Shown here: positions 52,751-64,000 of the stretch, one piece after another | Position numbering within the stretch: position 1 is the stretch's first letter | Layout of the letters: the number at the start of each line of letters is the position of its first letter | DNA from: Ascoidea rubescens DSM 1968 | Lineage: Eukaryota; Ascomycota; Saccharomycetes; Ascoideales; Ascoideaceae | DNA length: 64,000 bases | Direction of reading: 5' to 3' | Assembly: GCF_001661345.1 (NCBI RefSeq) | Contig: NW_017962913.1 | Location: 1,927,428-1,991,427, forward strand | The notes under the pieces: generated by a model | What the model was told of the DNA's origin: nothing | The model's input: the letters and a program-made list of their open reading frames with translations, nothing else | The model's database searches: none | Program-made: the position numbers and the translations under genes

Positions 52751-55700
52751 AATTCATTGGGTAATGAAACACACTACGGCCCACACCATCTTAGTGACCA
52801 TATCAGCAACATTATCTTTTTGTTCAACTCATTCAAACTAAACACAACTTTGCACAACCCTTTTAATAATCGAAGCCTGATTGAGATTTCGTCGGTGTTT
52901 CTGCAGTGGTGTGATGAATAGCCATGTGGATAGCAGAAATCTTATTATTATATATAGATCGTTCTGCAACATTTGTCCCAACATTCTTGAAGTCCTGCAA
53001 CTGGAACTCAGCACTTTGACTGCTTCAGTGAGTGGAATGAATTCAGCTTCACGGAGTTCGCAGTTACTTGCTATTGACTTCTGAGAAACTGGTAGTCGCC
53101 AACTCATTTATGATCAGCAAGGTGCCCTGCCTAATCACTGTATCAGTACCAAACTAAGTCAACTGTACTAGCAACTTTGAAATGAACAGATAGTGGAGAT
53201 AAGTTGAAATATTTTAACACCATCATTGCACAACTTTGGTGAATCTTGCATGACGAACCAAGATTTGGACTCAGTAACGCAACAGCAGTTGCAGTATCAC
53301 ATGGTAATGATTTTGCAGCAAGCAGAATGACCCATGAATATATCTGTATTGTGTGGCACGTCATCATCCATCTGCGAGACGTCTGTTTGACGTTGCAGCT
53401 TGAACGGCTTGACTTTTACTGGTGTAGTGTGTAAAAAAATCTTATCCAGATGAATCTCCAAAACCTTCGGTGTGACGTCCATATTCATAGATAGAAAAAT
53501 ACGGCGGTTACTTTGCGCAACATGAACTGCATGTTAACTACTGGGAATTACTGCAAGATGAATTTCTCAAAGAACTATCTGAAATATGATTTGCGCTGCT
53601 CGATCTTTGAAGGTAATGTGTCACAAGCAATAAGAACCTCCACTTATAATGCTATTATGCTCTGTTAGTTCTCCTATGAGAAACGGAACACGCCATTTTC
53701 AGCTGAGCTCTTCGGCACTCAACGAGTTGGTGAGCATGTAGCATTTCGATGTATCAACAGAACAGTCATTGTTTGAGTCCTTAGATTGTTTGGTGTATCT
53801 TCCAAACGTTCTGCACATAGTCAGCATACACAAATCAATGAATATATTTTTTCTTTATTTGAAACCGACATCACCATAAAGGAATGATGTTGTCACATCC
53901 TGTTGATCATCGTCGATAGGTTAAGATGCTGCAGCTGAAAGAAAGACTGTGACAGTCTCACACTTAATTCCTTGCCTGAATGTTTCAGAATAGTGAATAC
54001 TATCTAGGGGAGAGCTCTTATGAAAAACTAGAGATGTATTTGCAAAATCTCCAGTTAGTGCTGAGTTCCTTGCAAACAACCAGCTATGCCAACCGGTTTA
54101 TTTGCCAGATTGTCGATTATTCACAGATTCATATCAGTATCAAACACTGCCTGAAAATGTAATTCACAAGTCTCTATCTTCATTCGCTCTGCTGGATTTG
54201 CGGTAATAGTAGCAGCGGCGGTGACGACAGCAGCCAAAAATGTTCGGGAAGACCTGCCTTTAATGGTGTTTCTTGATATGTTTACAAATCACTAATGTTC
54301 ATCTTCACTGTCATAAAGATCAAGTCGCCGAACGTTTTAGTCGTAAGAAGTTGGTCCATATCAAACGCCGCATCAGTGTTAGTGTCAGCAACCTGTTCAG
54401 CATCATCTGAAAATAGATGTGAGTCAGTTGAATGCAATTGACTGTCATCAGCACCGTCTTGCTCTTTATCGTCTGTCTTCATCACAAATTAATGATCATC
54501 CTCTTTTAAAAATATTATTTGGTTTTTCCTCTGAAGCAATTGCAATGGTCATATATTTGACGTTGGGAGCGGTAACAAGTGCCCCCATGAAACCACCGGC
54601 AATAGGTGTTATTTGCGCCGCACAACGGAATTGTTGCATGAAAGGCAGCAAATCATCGATCTTTAAAATGAAACTTGGTTTCATGATAGCAACAAAAAAT
54701 CTAACAACACTACGAAAGATGTGATGAGTGTAGATTGAGTATAGTCATCCACGCTTGTGGTGGCCAACAAAACCACAAAGGACACTTGTATCGTCTAAGT
54801 TGGTTTGCCGATTTTATTAGAAATCGTGGCATAAGCAGCGAGTGCTGGACCATTGTGCGTAGTAGCAGTCGATTTTCTCTCATTCAATAATATAATAGAG
54901 GTAGGCAACTAAGTAAAATACTTGGCGGATTCGCATTAATCAAAAGCACTGTCCACATGACTGCTATATTTTCCAAATAATGTTCAACATCAAGTTCAAT
55001 GAAAAAGCTCCTGCACATTTCTCAAGATTGGTCTTTGCCAACAATCAGGAACTCAACTTCACGAGCAGATACGGAGGTGATTTTCCATGGTTGATTTCTT
55101 CAGGTTGGGGTAAATCTTTGAACTGCTTAGACGTAACCTCGCTATCACATCTTGCAGTTCAAACACTTTCATCTAACAATCGCGGTGTAAATTTAATATA
55201 AGGTAATAAACTGGCCACAGCTAATGATGCTGTTGCGATTATATCTACAACACCGTATCGCGAGTGGACATCGACGATGAAAAAAAGATAATGACTCTAA
55301 TCAAGAACAACAATACGAATTGGCCTGAAAAAATAACATAAATTCGAACCAAAGCAGCGGCTGCCTGTATTGAAAAAGATTTATTAATAATTTTCGTTAC
55401 TATACCTTTGTGAGAAGACACTCGTTTTCAACCAGCACCAGCGAAAGTCCCTTAAGCTTTGCATATATATTTCGCAACAGTATCACCGGGATGCCTAGCG
55501 GGCATGCCATATTTAAATAAATTGCACAGCCGCAGATGGGGCAACGAGACAGCATTCTATTGCTGAAGCAGCTCCATTGTCAGATAATGCACCATTCTTC
55601 TAAGCACAATGGACGTTAAAGGAACACCACGTCCAACTATTTGTAGCTGCTGAAACAGAAAGTAAAAGCGCCCCATGAAGGCAAAAGGGCATTGTCATAT

Positions 55701-56880
55701 GATCCACTATTGAAATTGATCACAATAGCATTAAATTTGAGATCAACATTAGAGTCATCATTTCCATCAGTTTGACCCGACTTAGGAGTTATGCAGCTGA
55801 TCAAGTCAGGATTGGCAATAATATGTTGCAAACCACTAGAATTCATATTGAATTATTTGGATTTCCGCGTCAGCTTGCCAGTTCTTTCAAACGACTAAGC
55901 AAACAGAGGTTAATCAAGTTTCGGGGCAAGTAAAAAGGCCACAGGATTGGACGGGCACGCTGGAGCAGCTCATCCACCAGGAGCTTGCCGTGGTGCAAAA
56001 CACACACCAGCTGTTTGTCCTTTCTTGTGACAGAATAAGATGTCAATCAATTTCGGTTAGTCTTCTGGAATAGTGTTCTATTTTCTGATAGTGGTGCTCT
56101 TGAACATCAGTTACCGGAACCTGCTCCATCGTCAAGACAATTGGACAAATCATTTGCATCACTAAATGTAATCTTGTTAGTTTGCAACTTCAGTATGAAT
56201 GATTTCAACGTAGATGGGGTGCGAAACAGAAGAGGATTAGAAACTAGAGGCAGAAGAATTAGTGTTGAAGCTTTTGAGAGTATTGCAATATAGTTCATTA
56301 AAGTATTTTGGTGATCCCTTTGTTAGATAATGGGATGTTGCCACTTACCTGAAAGAAGTGATCTGGAAATAACTGTAAGAGTTTCAACACTTGCAGCACC
56401 ATAGTGCATGTTGAAGTTAACAAATTCTTGAAGGCAATCCGACCTATCATGTGGCTCCACTCCATTGCAGCAAGATCCTATCCTCTAGTAACCATCGTAA
56501 AGCAAATGGAATGGAAAACAATTTAACTTTGGCCAAATGAGCATCGCATTCAACAATGTCATTCATTGAGAAGCGCTTGAATCAACTGACTAAACAGAGA
56601 GTTATTTATTTCAAAACAAACTGCCAAATTTTAATGGTGCAGCATCCATTAATTTCAGTGATTTTTGCGGGGCTGCGTTCGCAATTTGGCTAGTAACCCG
56701 TTTTGGCGTTCTGCGGATAGTACGGTCAGGAGAGCAAATATATATCAAAAAATATCATTGAAGGTATTGCCTGCTCCTTATCAAGACAATTGGGTAGAAT
56801 CACAATCCGTCACAAGAAAAGACGTTGACAGACACCGAAGGAGCGATTATAAACATGCGGGTGGCCGACGGCAGATTTAA
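51915..56880 (-). mobile_element. Fossil Ty1/copia-type LTR retrotransposon, copy E (inverted)
   Basis: A decayed element on the minus strand, tail-to-tail with copy D. Its 3' LTR is at about 51.92-52.75 kb. RNase H is at about 52.79-53.10 kb (CELREAEFIPLTEAVKVL, then NVADMVTK). RT-linker traces lie near 54.2 kb and gag/protease-side sequence near 55.6-55.9 kb. A 5' LTR piece with the core is at about 56.74-56.88 kb. The RNase H catalytic-region trace is one of the better preserved parts of the nest. Many breaks overall. Confidence 0.68.
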
Positions 56881-56889
56881 ATCTTTTTT

Positions 56890-59800
56890 AGCTTCGTTTG
56901 TTAATATAACTTCTTATCAAAAGCAGTATATTTTTTCTAATGATGTCGATTACGACTAAGTAAATTTCGTTGTGGATTCTATTTGCAGGCATTAGATAGT
57001 GTCGGATTTGGTTTTCCGGCAATGGAGAAGCTGCTATACGGTGGGTGAGACGACCGCTATGTACTGCGGATCTTCGAGAAGCATTATGGTACTATTGGAG
57101 TTGAAACTGCTACTATCATGACCAGGTCACTTCTATGTGTTAAAGGGTAGAATACAGTATCTAGTATGAGAGATTACAGCAAATTTTTCAGAGAATGCCG
57201 TTGTGATATGCTGAAGGTCCACAATGGTGATAACATTGCTGCACGTTTCACGGCTGCTTTTGTTTCGGAAACGACCAACGCCGATTACGTAGTTACTCCC
57301 TTTGCAGACTTTTACAGATTCACCTCTATTAATGCAAAAGTTTTAGCAATTCATCTTAACGATGATTCACTTGCTCGTAACTGAAGTACAACAGCAACAG
57401 TCTCCGAAAATACGGAACGACATACGAAAGCATAACGGATAAGATGACATGCTACTGCTGTTGGAAGAAAACCCATTCGGCGAGTGTGTGTTTGGCACCA
57501 CGGCCTTGTACTGCTGCATGATCAGATGCAACGGATATTTGTGTGCTGTCACAGTACTCTATGGCTCTATAGCTGATCAGCTGCTGCCTGCTCGGTCGTT
57601 GAAAGCAACTGGCAAGCGGACGCAGAACTCTCGACTGTTCAATTTGAATTGTGATGCTTCCCAAAATAATTGTGGTGACACTGAATTGTTCCGTGACCTC
57701 CTTCCGTATTCAGGCCAAAGTGCAGGCATTGGAGACCCTATCGTTCATCGCAATACTTTTACTACTGCCTAGCATCATAACGGTGGATCATTACAAGATG
57801 CTGTTTGTGCACCCCGTGGTGCGACTTTAATTTCCATCTCAGCTGTCACAAACCAGGCGTTTGACTTTCATGGAACAATAATTGTGATTTGATGAGTGCC
57901 TTATAAGCTGAAAAGAGAGATCCTTCAGATTTGCATATCAGTCTCGCAGCCCCTTCCGGTTTTTGGGTTAATTTTTAGAAATCTCCATCAACGGTTACGT
58001 CATCTTTGTCAATCAGTTAAAGAGATGTAGCCAGAATCTATTGCATATTTGCTGCTGGTGGTTCAAAATGTCAGTCATCTCGCAATGAAAACCAATCAAA
58101 ATTATTAGTATGTCGTTTACATAGCAGACCACTGCTTCCGTTGGGTGTTGCTATGTTGGAATTGTTGCGCCAATGTCTGTTGTCGGGGTTGATGGAAGTT
58201 GTTATTTTTCCACTTTTGTGATGATTACTCGTGATATGTCGAAGTCGCTGCAAATGCTGCACAATCATTAGGTGGCGGCGGTTGGTGTACTTTAATAAGT
58301 TCTCTCAACCACTATTAGACAGAGCTGCTGATGCACTCCAAACTGATAACCAGTTTGCATCCAAGCTGCTCAAACAGCTTTGGTAATGCAAAAGAATCGA
58401 ACAAGGGACGTCGGTTCTTCTTGAATCTCATCCAAAAGAAGTTGCTGAATGTTGGCAAAGAGAAGTGGTGACGATGGCCAGGACAATGTTAATTGAAGCT
58501 GATGCAGCTGAATACTTTTAGACTAAAACGGAGAAGTGTGTAGTGATTTTGAAGTGCTAGATTCTTACCAAATAAGACCCTCGGATGTCTACCCTTTTTG
58601 AATTGTTCTATGGAGAAAGATGAGCTGCTCCTATGTGGAAAGTGCTTGGATTCCCTGTTAACGGCATAAATTGCAAACAGTTCACGCAACGCAGCTTAGG
58701 TGATACGCGTTTCTTCAGGGATTTTGTTGAGTGCGAGATGAGTAGAGTGGCCCACTGTCTGCTCAAGCATCATTACACCGGTGGTGTTGTCAGTTCTTCT
58801 TGTCGGTTTGACGAAACCAAATTTCCTTTTGAATGTTCTTCATTTGCTCTGATTGAACCAGCAATTGCATTTGTCGTTCGAGATAAATATATTGTAGCTG
58901 GTATTCTAGGATAAATGTGTCGTCGGCTATCAATGACATCGATAACACAACTACAATAGCTTCAGACGATTCATCAAAAAATGAATCTAAATTCAAAAAT
59001 GAATGAGTTGACATAAGCTCAGATGATGAATAAAAAATTGTTTCTATGAAAATGAAGTGCATTGCAAAGAATGTGTGGGATCAGCTAATGATCTGGATCA
59101 AGCTAGTGGTCGCAACACCGGTGCTTAAACCAATAACGAGCAGCTTGCTGCAACCGAATGAGTTCGTCAAGAGGATCTTGATGAAACTGAATGGTTGCTT
59201 AAAAGGTATACCAATGATTCAAAAAGAACCAATAAAGACAAGACTCCTCTGACATAGCTTTTTCCTACCATTGTTGACGCTACTACAGTTAAACTACATC
59301 CGCAGACCCACTCTGCAAAGACGCTACTAATCCAGAATTTCAGGCAATTCTGCAGAGCAATATTTCTCAGCAGAAGGTTTTTTTTTCTGAGAAATGACTG
59401 CTTGGCTGTCTTTGGGTGTTTTCAGAGACGTCAGCACAACCATCATATTTTGTTGTAACCAGACCAACTGCTAACTGTTTCCCTTGGTTCTAGCGTATTG
59501 CTTATTCTGAAGCACCTAGTCCAGTAATATGGTATCAGACTCTTAGTGTACGTCTTGTTGATGCTGGATCAACGTCAGTCAACTTTTGGAAAATGGATGT
59601 GAACACCGCAATCCTTGATGGTGATATCGACGCTAAAATTAGCATGATAGTACCTCCTGCAGCTGCTACTGCCGAGTATTAACTGAAAATGTAGAAGTAG
59701 CACAAGGCATTATATGCGCTCAATCATTTTCTTCCTTGTTCATCAAGAAGATGCTTACTGCTCTGCAATCGTTCAAATCTCGAAGGGGTTCAGCGGAACA

Positions 59801-61622
59801 AACTGTGATTTAATTTTTAATGAATCACCACTGCAAGCTTCCAATATATGAGGATGCTTCTATTGTTGCCGAATCAACAGATGCAACACTCAAAGTCGTT
59901 GTATGAAGTTTCAGTTCACTTGTCAAGATAAGCGATTTTGTGGTAGTTTTGGGGCCTCTTCGTGAAATTGATGTTGTTCAAAACATTGCCAGCATTTTGC
60001 AATCTACTAATACTTATGTGGACTGATTTTTCAACAATTGAAAATTGATGAGACTTATTTGCACACTACACCAACGATGCTTTACCCATAAAATGTGGTA
60101 GGTGATAGTGATTGCCGTGGTTTAGATAGTGAAGAGTCATGTCGTTACATATCCATTGTCGGATTGTTGAGTTTTGCTTTAGTTGTTTACGTAATGATTT
60201 TGTTTTCACTGTTCGGTTACGTAGTCGATATCTTGGTGCTCCTTGCAAGATCAGTTTACGATGCTCTGAAGGAGTCCTGAACGATTTTAACTCAACCACA
60301 ATATCCGTTATTTACAACAGTGTTTCATTATTGAAGTAGGCTGGATACTCTGGCCGTCATGGGGCTGGAGACATTGGAGCTAGACAATCAATTGGTGGAA
60401 ACATGTTTCTTGTTATTCGAAGGGCAGTTGCTAGCAGCTCCAAGAAGCTGGCTCCGGTGGTCTTGCTTACTTGTGATGCTGAGTACATAACACTCAGTCA
60501 AGCAGTCAAGGAGGCCGTGATCGTAATGTCAGAATTCACATATGTTGGTACATATGTTGATTTAGCAATTCTCTATAATGGCAGCAGTACTGCTATCAAT
60601 TTTGCAATTCGTGCGACCAAGCACTGAAACAAAGAGGGGATTTATATCTGGCATCGCTTTATCAGAGCGTTGTGTAATGCTGCATTGATTCATACTGATG
60701 TTGATACTGAAGGTAATGCTGCTGATTTGTTGACAAAACCTCTAAGCATTTCAGTGTTGAAATATCTCGATAAACTGCTTGAATGATTCATTTGTTGTTA
60801 GGGTTAGTTCTGCTCTTTTCCTCTTTTTGGATTTATTTCGATAATACTGTTTGAATGACTGTTTATTGGATATGCTTCTGGTCTGCTATATATCTGTCTG
60901 AGCGACTGCAGGTATATATGTTTGCAACGGTGTCAATTTGAATGTGCCGCTGATTTCATTTTTTCTCACAAAATGTTCAAGTTGGTATTATAAGAGCAGC
61001 TATTGATTTTGGTTTGTTTATTCATTGGAAGTCCAATTTTCATACTCCAGTTAAGCCATCGATTTTATGTTGGATTACAAGTCTGTAGCCGAAGCGGTGG
61101 CTGAGAAAAATGGTTCTTCAGAAATAGCCAAAATAACGTGCTGGCTGGGTTTCGTGTTTCTCAAAAATGGCAAAAAAGCTTCCTATCTCTCATTGGTTGA
61201 AAAGTTAGTAAAGCCTTTCTAGTGCTATGCGCATGCCAGTATTTCACAGCCACCCATTATTCCAACCTCAAGATGCTCACTTTTAGAAAACGGTAGCTGG
61301 GATTTAATCCCACTCCACTGCGCTCGTGAGCGGATGGCTGGAAACGATGTTTCGCTCTCACACCTGCAAACCGCTCGGCCATCGCGAATGGTGATTTGAA
61401 GCTTCTACTCTATGCTTGACCACTTTCACTGGTCGGCTGAGGGCTGGTTACTCGGCTAAGATGATGTGTTGTGAGCCTGCGGGAGCTCTTGATTTTGTTT
61501 CTACGAGTAGTCAGCGGCATTCACCGATGACGCTTTGTGCTCTAAAGCAGCTTTAAATAAAAATGGTTGGCAATCTCTTCAACGTTGTTCTCTTTTATAT
61601 CGCTCATGACCTTAGTATATCA
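56890..61622 (+). mobile_element. Fossil Ty1/copia-type LTR retrotransposon, copy F
   Basis: A plus-strand copy with gag-like sequence near 57.05-57.15 kb (aligning with copy D at 47.7 kb), integrase traces near 58.0-58.3 kb, reverse transcriptase at about 59.5-59.7 kb (MDVNTAILDGDIDA), and a fairly well kept RNase H segment at about 60.40-60.79 kb (LLTCDAEYITLSQAVKEAV, then ADLLTKPL). A 3' LTR follows. No clear 5' LTR of its own is seen beside the LTR piece of copy E. Many breaks. Confidence 0.75.
60795..61622 (+). repeat. Fossil copia LTR (3' LTR of copy F)
   Basis: The LTR blocks are in the usual order. A hairpin at 61,418-61,434 (GACCA/TGGTC) sits in the same place as the stronger hairpin of copy D's LTR, with different bases. 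The core is at about 61,490-61,560, and the end CCTTAGTATATCA is near 61,610-61,622. Confidence 0.6.
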
Positions 61623-61699
61623 ACTTCGATTCGCGACATTTAAATGGTAGTGAATCAGAAACATGATGCCAAAGGCAGGTCGCTCCAAACTTTAAGACC

Positions 61700-64000
61700 A
61701 GTGTTTGTATATAAATATTATTTGAATCACAGTAATTTTTTATATTTCAACATTCAATTTATTTGTGTTGAGTTGTAAAATTATTATTTTCTTATATATC
61801 GTTTGAATACAATAAAAATTGTGGTGAAAAGGATCTATTACTTCTGCTTTTTTATATCACAGAAAACCTTTAAAGCGGAGAGAAAAACATTAGCTTGAAT
61901 TTAAAAGATATAAATTCTAGAAGCAGCGTTGGGATGTTTCAATATTAGAGACTTAAACGGAGGACCATGTCATATTAAGTAATCCGAGTCGGTATTATTG
62001 CGTAGCTTTAAATGAAAATAGAAAATGCTGATAGCTGAATATTGAATATCTCGCACTGAAAAATGATAAATATCAAATGAAAACTCGAATATGCTTCTGT
62101 GAACATAATAACGATTGAATGCAAACATGTAAGTGCCTTTTGGAAAAGTCAGTAATTGAAAACGGTAATAATTGATAAAGTTATGTTAGCATTCTCAATT
62201 GACTAGATCTTTAAAGTGGAGGTGGTAATTAAAGAACAACATGTTTACTCCGTGATCGCTGTTACTGTCAAAAATAATTTTAAAGAAAAAAAATTGAAGT
62301 CAATTAAATTGATTTATCACATTTCTTTTCCAATTGTATATTAGAATGCAATTTAATCAAAACCAATACCGTTAATTCCCATCTTTAACAAGTGGTTTGG
62401 ACAATGCTGTATCCAATCATTTCGTAAGATTGTCGGCTGCATTGGCTTTTCTTCAATCGTATCTGAGTGTTGTTTTGTCATTGGAAATTGGTTCCTTAAT
62501 TAAAGTATTTTTGAATGTCGAAGTCCAATGATAGAATATGAGCTCAAGAATGCTGAACAAGTGTCTATAGATAGTGAATATCATCCGAGATCTTAGTGAA
62601 GGACACCGCTGGTTTCAGTTCATATTACATGTTTTCAAAAGGTAATCAACACTTTATTGCTTCTGTCAATGAAGCACGTTCGACTTAACAAGACGTCAAC
62701 TCAACAAGTCATTGTTTCATTGACGACCATAAAAGTAGGTCACAATTCAACATTGTGAAGAAGCCACTTTGAATTTTTTCTGTGATGGAATCATTTCCGA
62801 AATCACTGTCACAAACCAGTGTCATTTGCAGAGATGCATCCAGAGAATAATCTTTGATTGAGTCATATTTTGTTTGTTCAACAAGTCTAAAATCAATATG
62901 ATTTTATTCAACTTTATTATCAGAGATCTGAATGGGCAACTCTTATGGCTGACAAAAATATTGAGGAACTATGAAAGCACCAGATAGAAGAATTTTGCCC
63001 ACCAAATAAATGTCTCTTTAGATGTCATGTGCCAGATCTAATATTATGTTGGAGATTATTAACTGTAAGCACCAATGTACTAAAAATAGTTCTATATTTT
63101 CAATGATGAATATCATCAAAAATATTTGATCTATGACCAAGCTCAAATGTTTTGGCCAAGGATGTTTCTTACTAATTATATTTTGTATCTCGATACCCGC
63201 TTGTCTTTTCTCAGTCATGTCCTTCGAGAAGGCCTGTAATCGTGGTTGGAGCGCTTAATGTTTATTCTAAAAACCAATATTTGAGATCCCGTATTTTTTA
63301 TTGTGAAGAAGCTTATAAATAATGTTGCACATTAGTAACTCCTTTGGTCTGTCGATATCACCTTTTTGCTTTGGCAGCAATTGCAATATCATCGTCATAA
63401 ATCGATATGAAAGAATTTGAACTTTAGAACAAAGACAGATTCAACAATCATTGACTGCACTCATAGGTAGCAGTAAGAACGGATTCATTTTGATCTCAAA
63501 AAAAAAGTTCAATTACCTTTAAGTCTTTCTTTTTACGAGGATGTCACAAATTCACTCAAATCACCAGTCTTAGCAAAACTGTACGTTCAAAACTGCTCTA
63601 ATATTAAATCTAATCGATCGTTATTTTTATTCAGACATATATTCCACTCGACGTTTGCTGTTTATCCTTTTCAATTTAAAATTATTTTTTCGATACATCA
63701 CGGGATATTAGTTTTTAACTTGAACGTTATTCATTTGCAGTAAAGGTTTCATATTTGGTGTTTTGTACATTATCAAATTTCAATGCAAGTTATGCGGACA
63801 CGATTGATTATTTTCTCACAAAATATACGTTTCCTTCTTTAAATCCTTTATATTCTAATATTGCTGTCCCTATTGTGCGAATTTTAACTGCTGAATTCTA
63901 GATAAATGTCCTTTTTCATCGTTACTTTCAATTTGTCATATGAAAAGCCAAGATGAAAATTTGTTTTTGTCAATTGGTTTTATAACTGAAGAAACTTATA
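61700..64000 (-). mobile_element. AT-rich fossil copia element of a second lineage, copy G (partial)
   Basis: From about 61.7 kb the base composition turns AT-rich again. On the minus strand, a reverse-transcriptase active-site-like box (YDDDIAIAAKAK) lies near 63.4 kb and a copia RNase H domain at about 62.4-62.9 kb (VCDSDFGND, then a WSSMKQ-like block and LTEAIK). The order RT then RNase H fits copia. The wording of the motifs and the composition differ from copies A-F, so this is another lineage. The element runs off the right edge; its 3' LTR was not identified between 61.7 and 62.3 kb. Many breaks. Confidence 0.6.

Noticed and set aside
36959-60627. Many 60-130-residue frames in the nest as possible host genes
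   Set aside because: They overlap copia LTRs or pol traces, or appear on both strands with no domain; none looks like a host gene.
36370-61622. Gypsy-type (Ty3) assignment of the LTR elements
   Set aside because: In copies D and F integrase lies before reverse transcriptase and RNase H is at the end, which is the copia order.
36130-64000. Subtelomere
   Set aside because: Not excluded, but no telomere-like repeat or subtelomeric gene family is visible, so it is not annotated as such.

Overview
The window looks like nuclear DNA of a budding yeast (Saccharomycotina) with AT-rich genes, asparagine-rich proteins and short spliceosomal introns (GTATGT/GTAAGT donors, TACTAAC-like branch points). 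Five introns can be placed: RPL13, the leader of an RFX gene, a SET/MYND gene, NCR1 and a TFIIIC subunit gene. In-frame CTG codons are strikingly rare, and two of the few lie where leucine is not the expected residue. That hints at a lineage with altered CUG decoding (CUG-Ser type, e.g. relatives of Ascoidea/Saccharomycopsis or the Candida clade), but it is not proof.

Left part (1-36,130): a normal, compact gene block. In order: the 3' end of an acidic-tail protein gene; RPL13 (-); DCC1 (+); RLP7 (-); a very large RFX-type transcription factor (+); a SET/MYND methyltransferase (+); a WD40-cyclophilin PPWD1 homologue (-); an intron-bearing tRNA-Lys(UUU) (+); SWC5 (+); NCR1 (-); a GRAM/VASt sterol transporter of the Lam family (+); a TFIIIC90/Sfc9-type TFIIIC subunit (+); RER1 (+); mitochondrial EF-G2 MEF2 (-); eIF2B-alpha GCN3 (+); and methionine permease MUP1 (+). 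Several intergenic regions are GC-richer islands carrying recognisable yeast motifs: Tbf1-like and Cbf1 boxes at RPL13, PAC/RRPE/E-box at RLP7, a GATA palindrome between NCR1 and the Lam gene, and Cbf1 plus Met31/32-like sites at MUP1.

Right part (about 36,370-64,000): almost 28 kb with no intact gene. It is a nest of decayed Ty1/copia-type LTR retrotransposon copies in alternating orientation. At least six copies of one lineage share the same LTR sequence (about 36.4-61.6 kb). A more AT-rich copia fossil of another lineage lies on the minus strand at the right edge (61.7-64.0 kb). All are fossils with many breaks.

The genes work in separate housekeeping pathways: ribosome synthesis, cohesion, chromatin remodelling, Pol III transcription, translation initiation control, mitochondrial ribosome recycling, ER retrieval and methionine uptake. 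The NCR1/Lam pair is the one obvious functional neighbourhood, since both act in sterol movement and share a 172-bp promoter. The gene-free copia nest is the most unusual part of the window. In some yeasts such clusters mark the centromere, and that is the leading hypothesis to test here.
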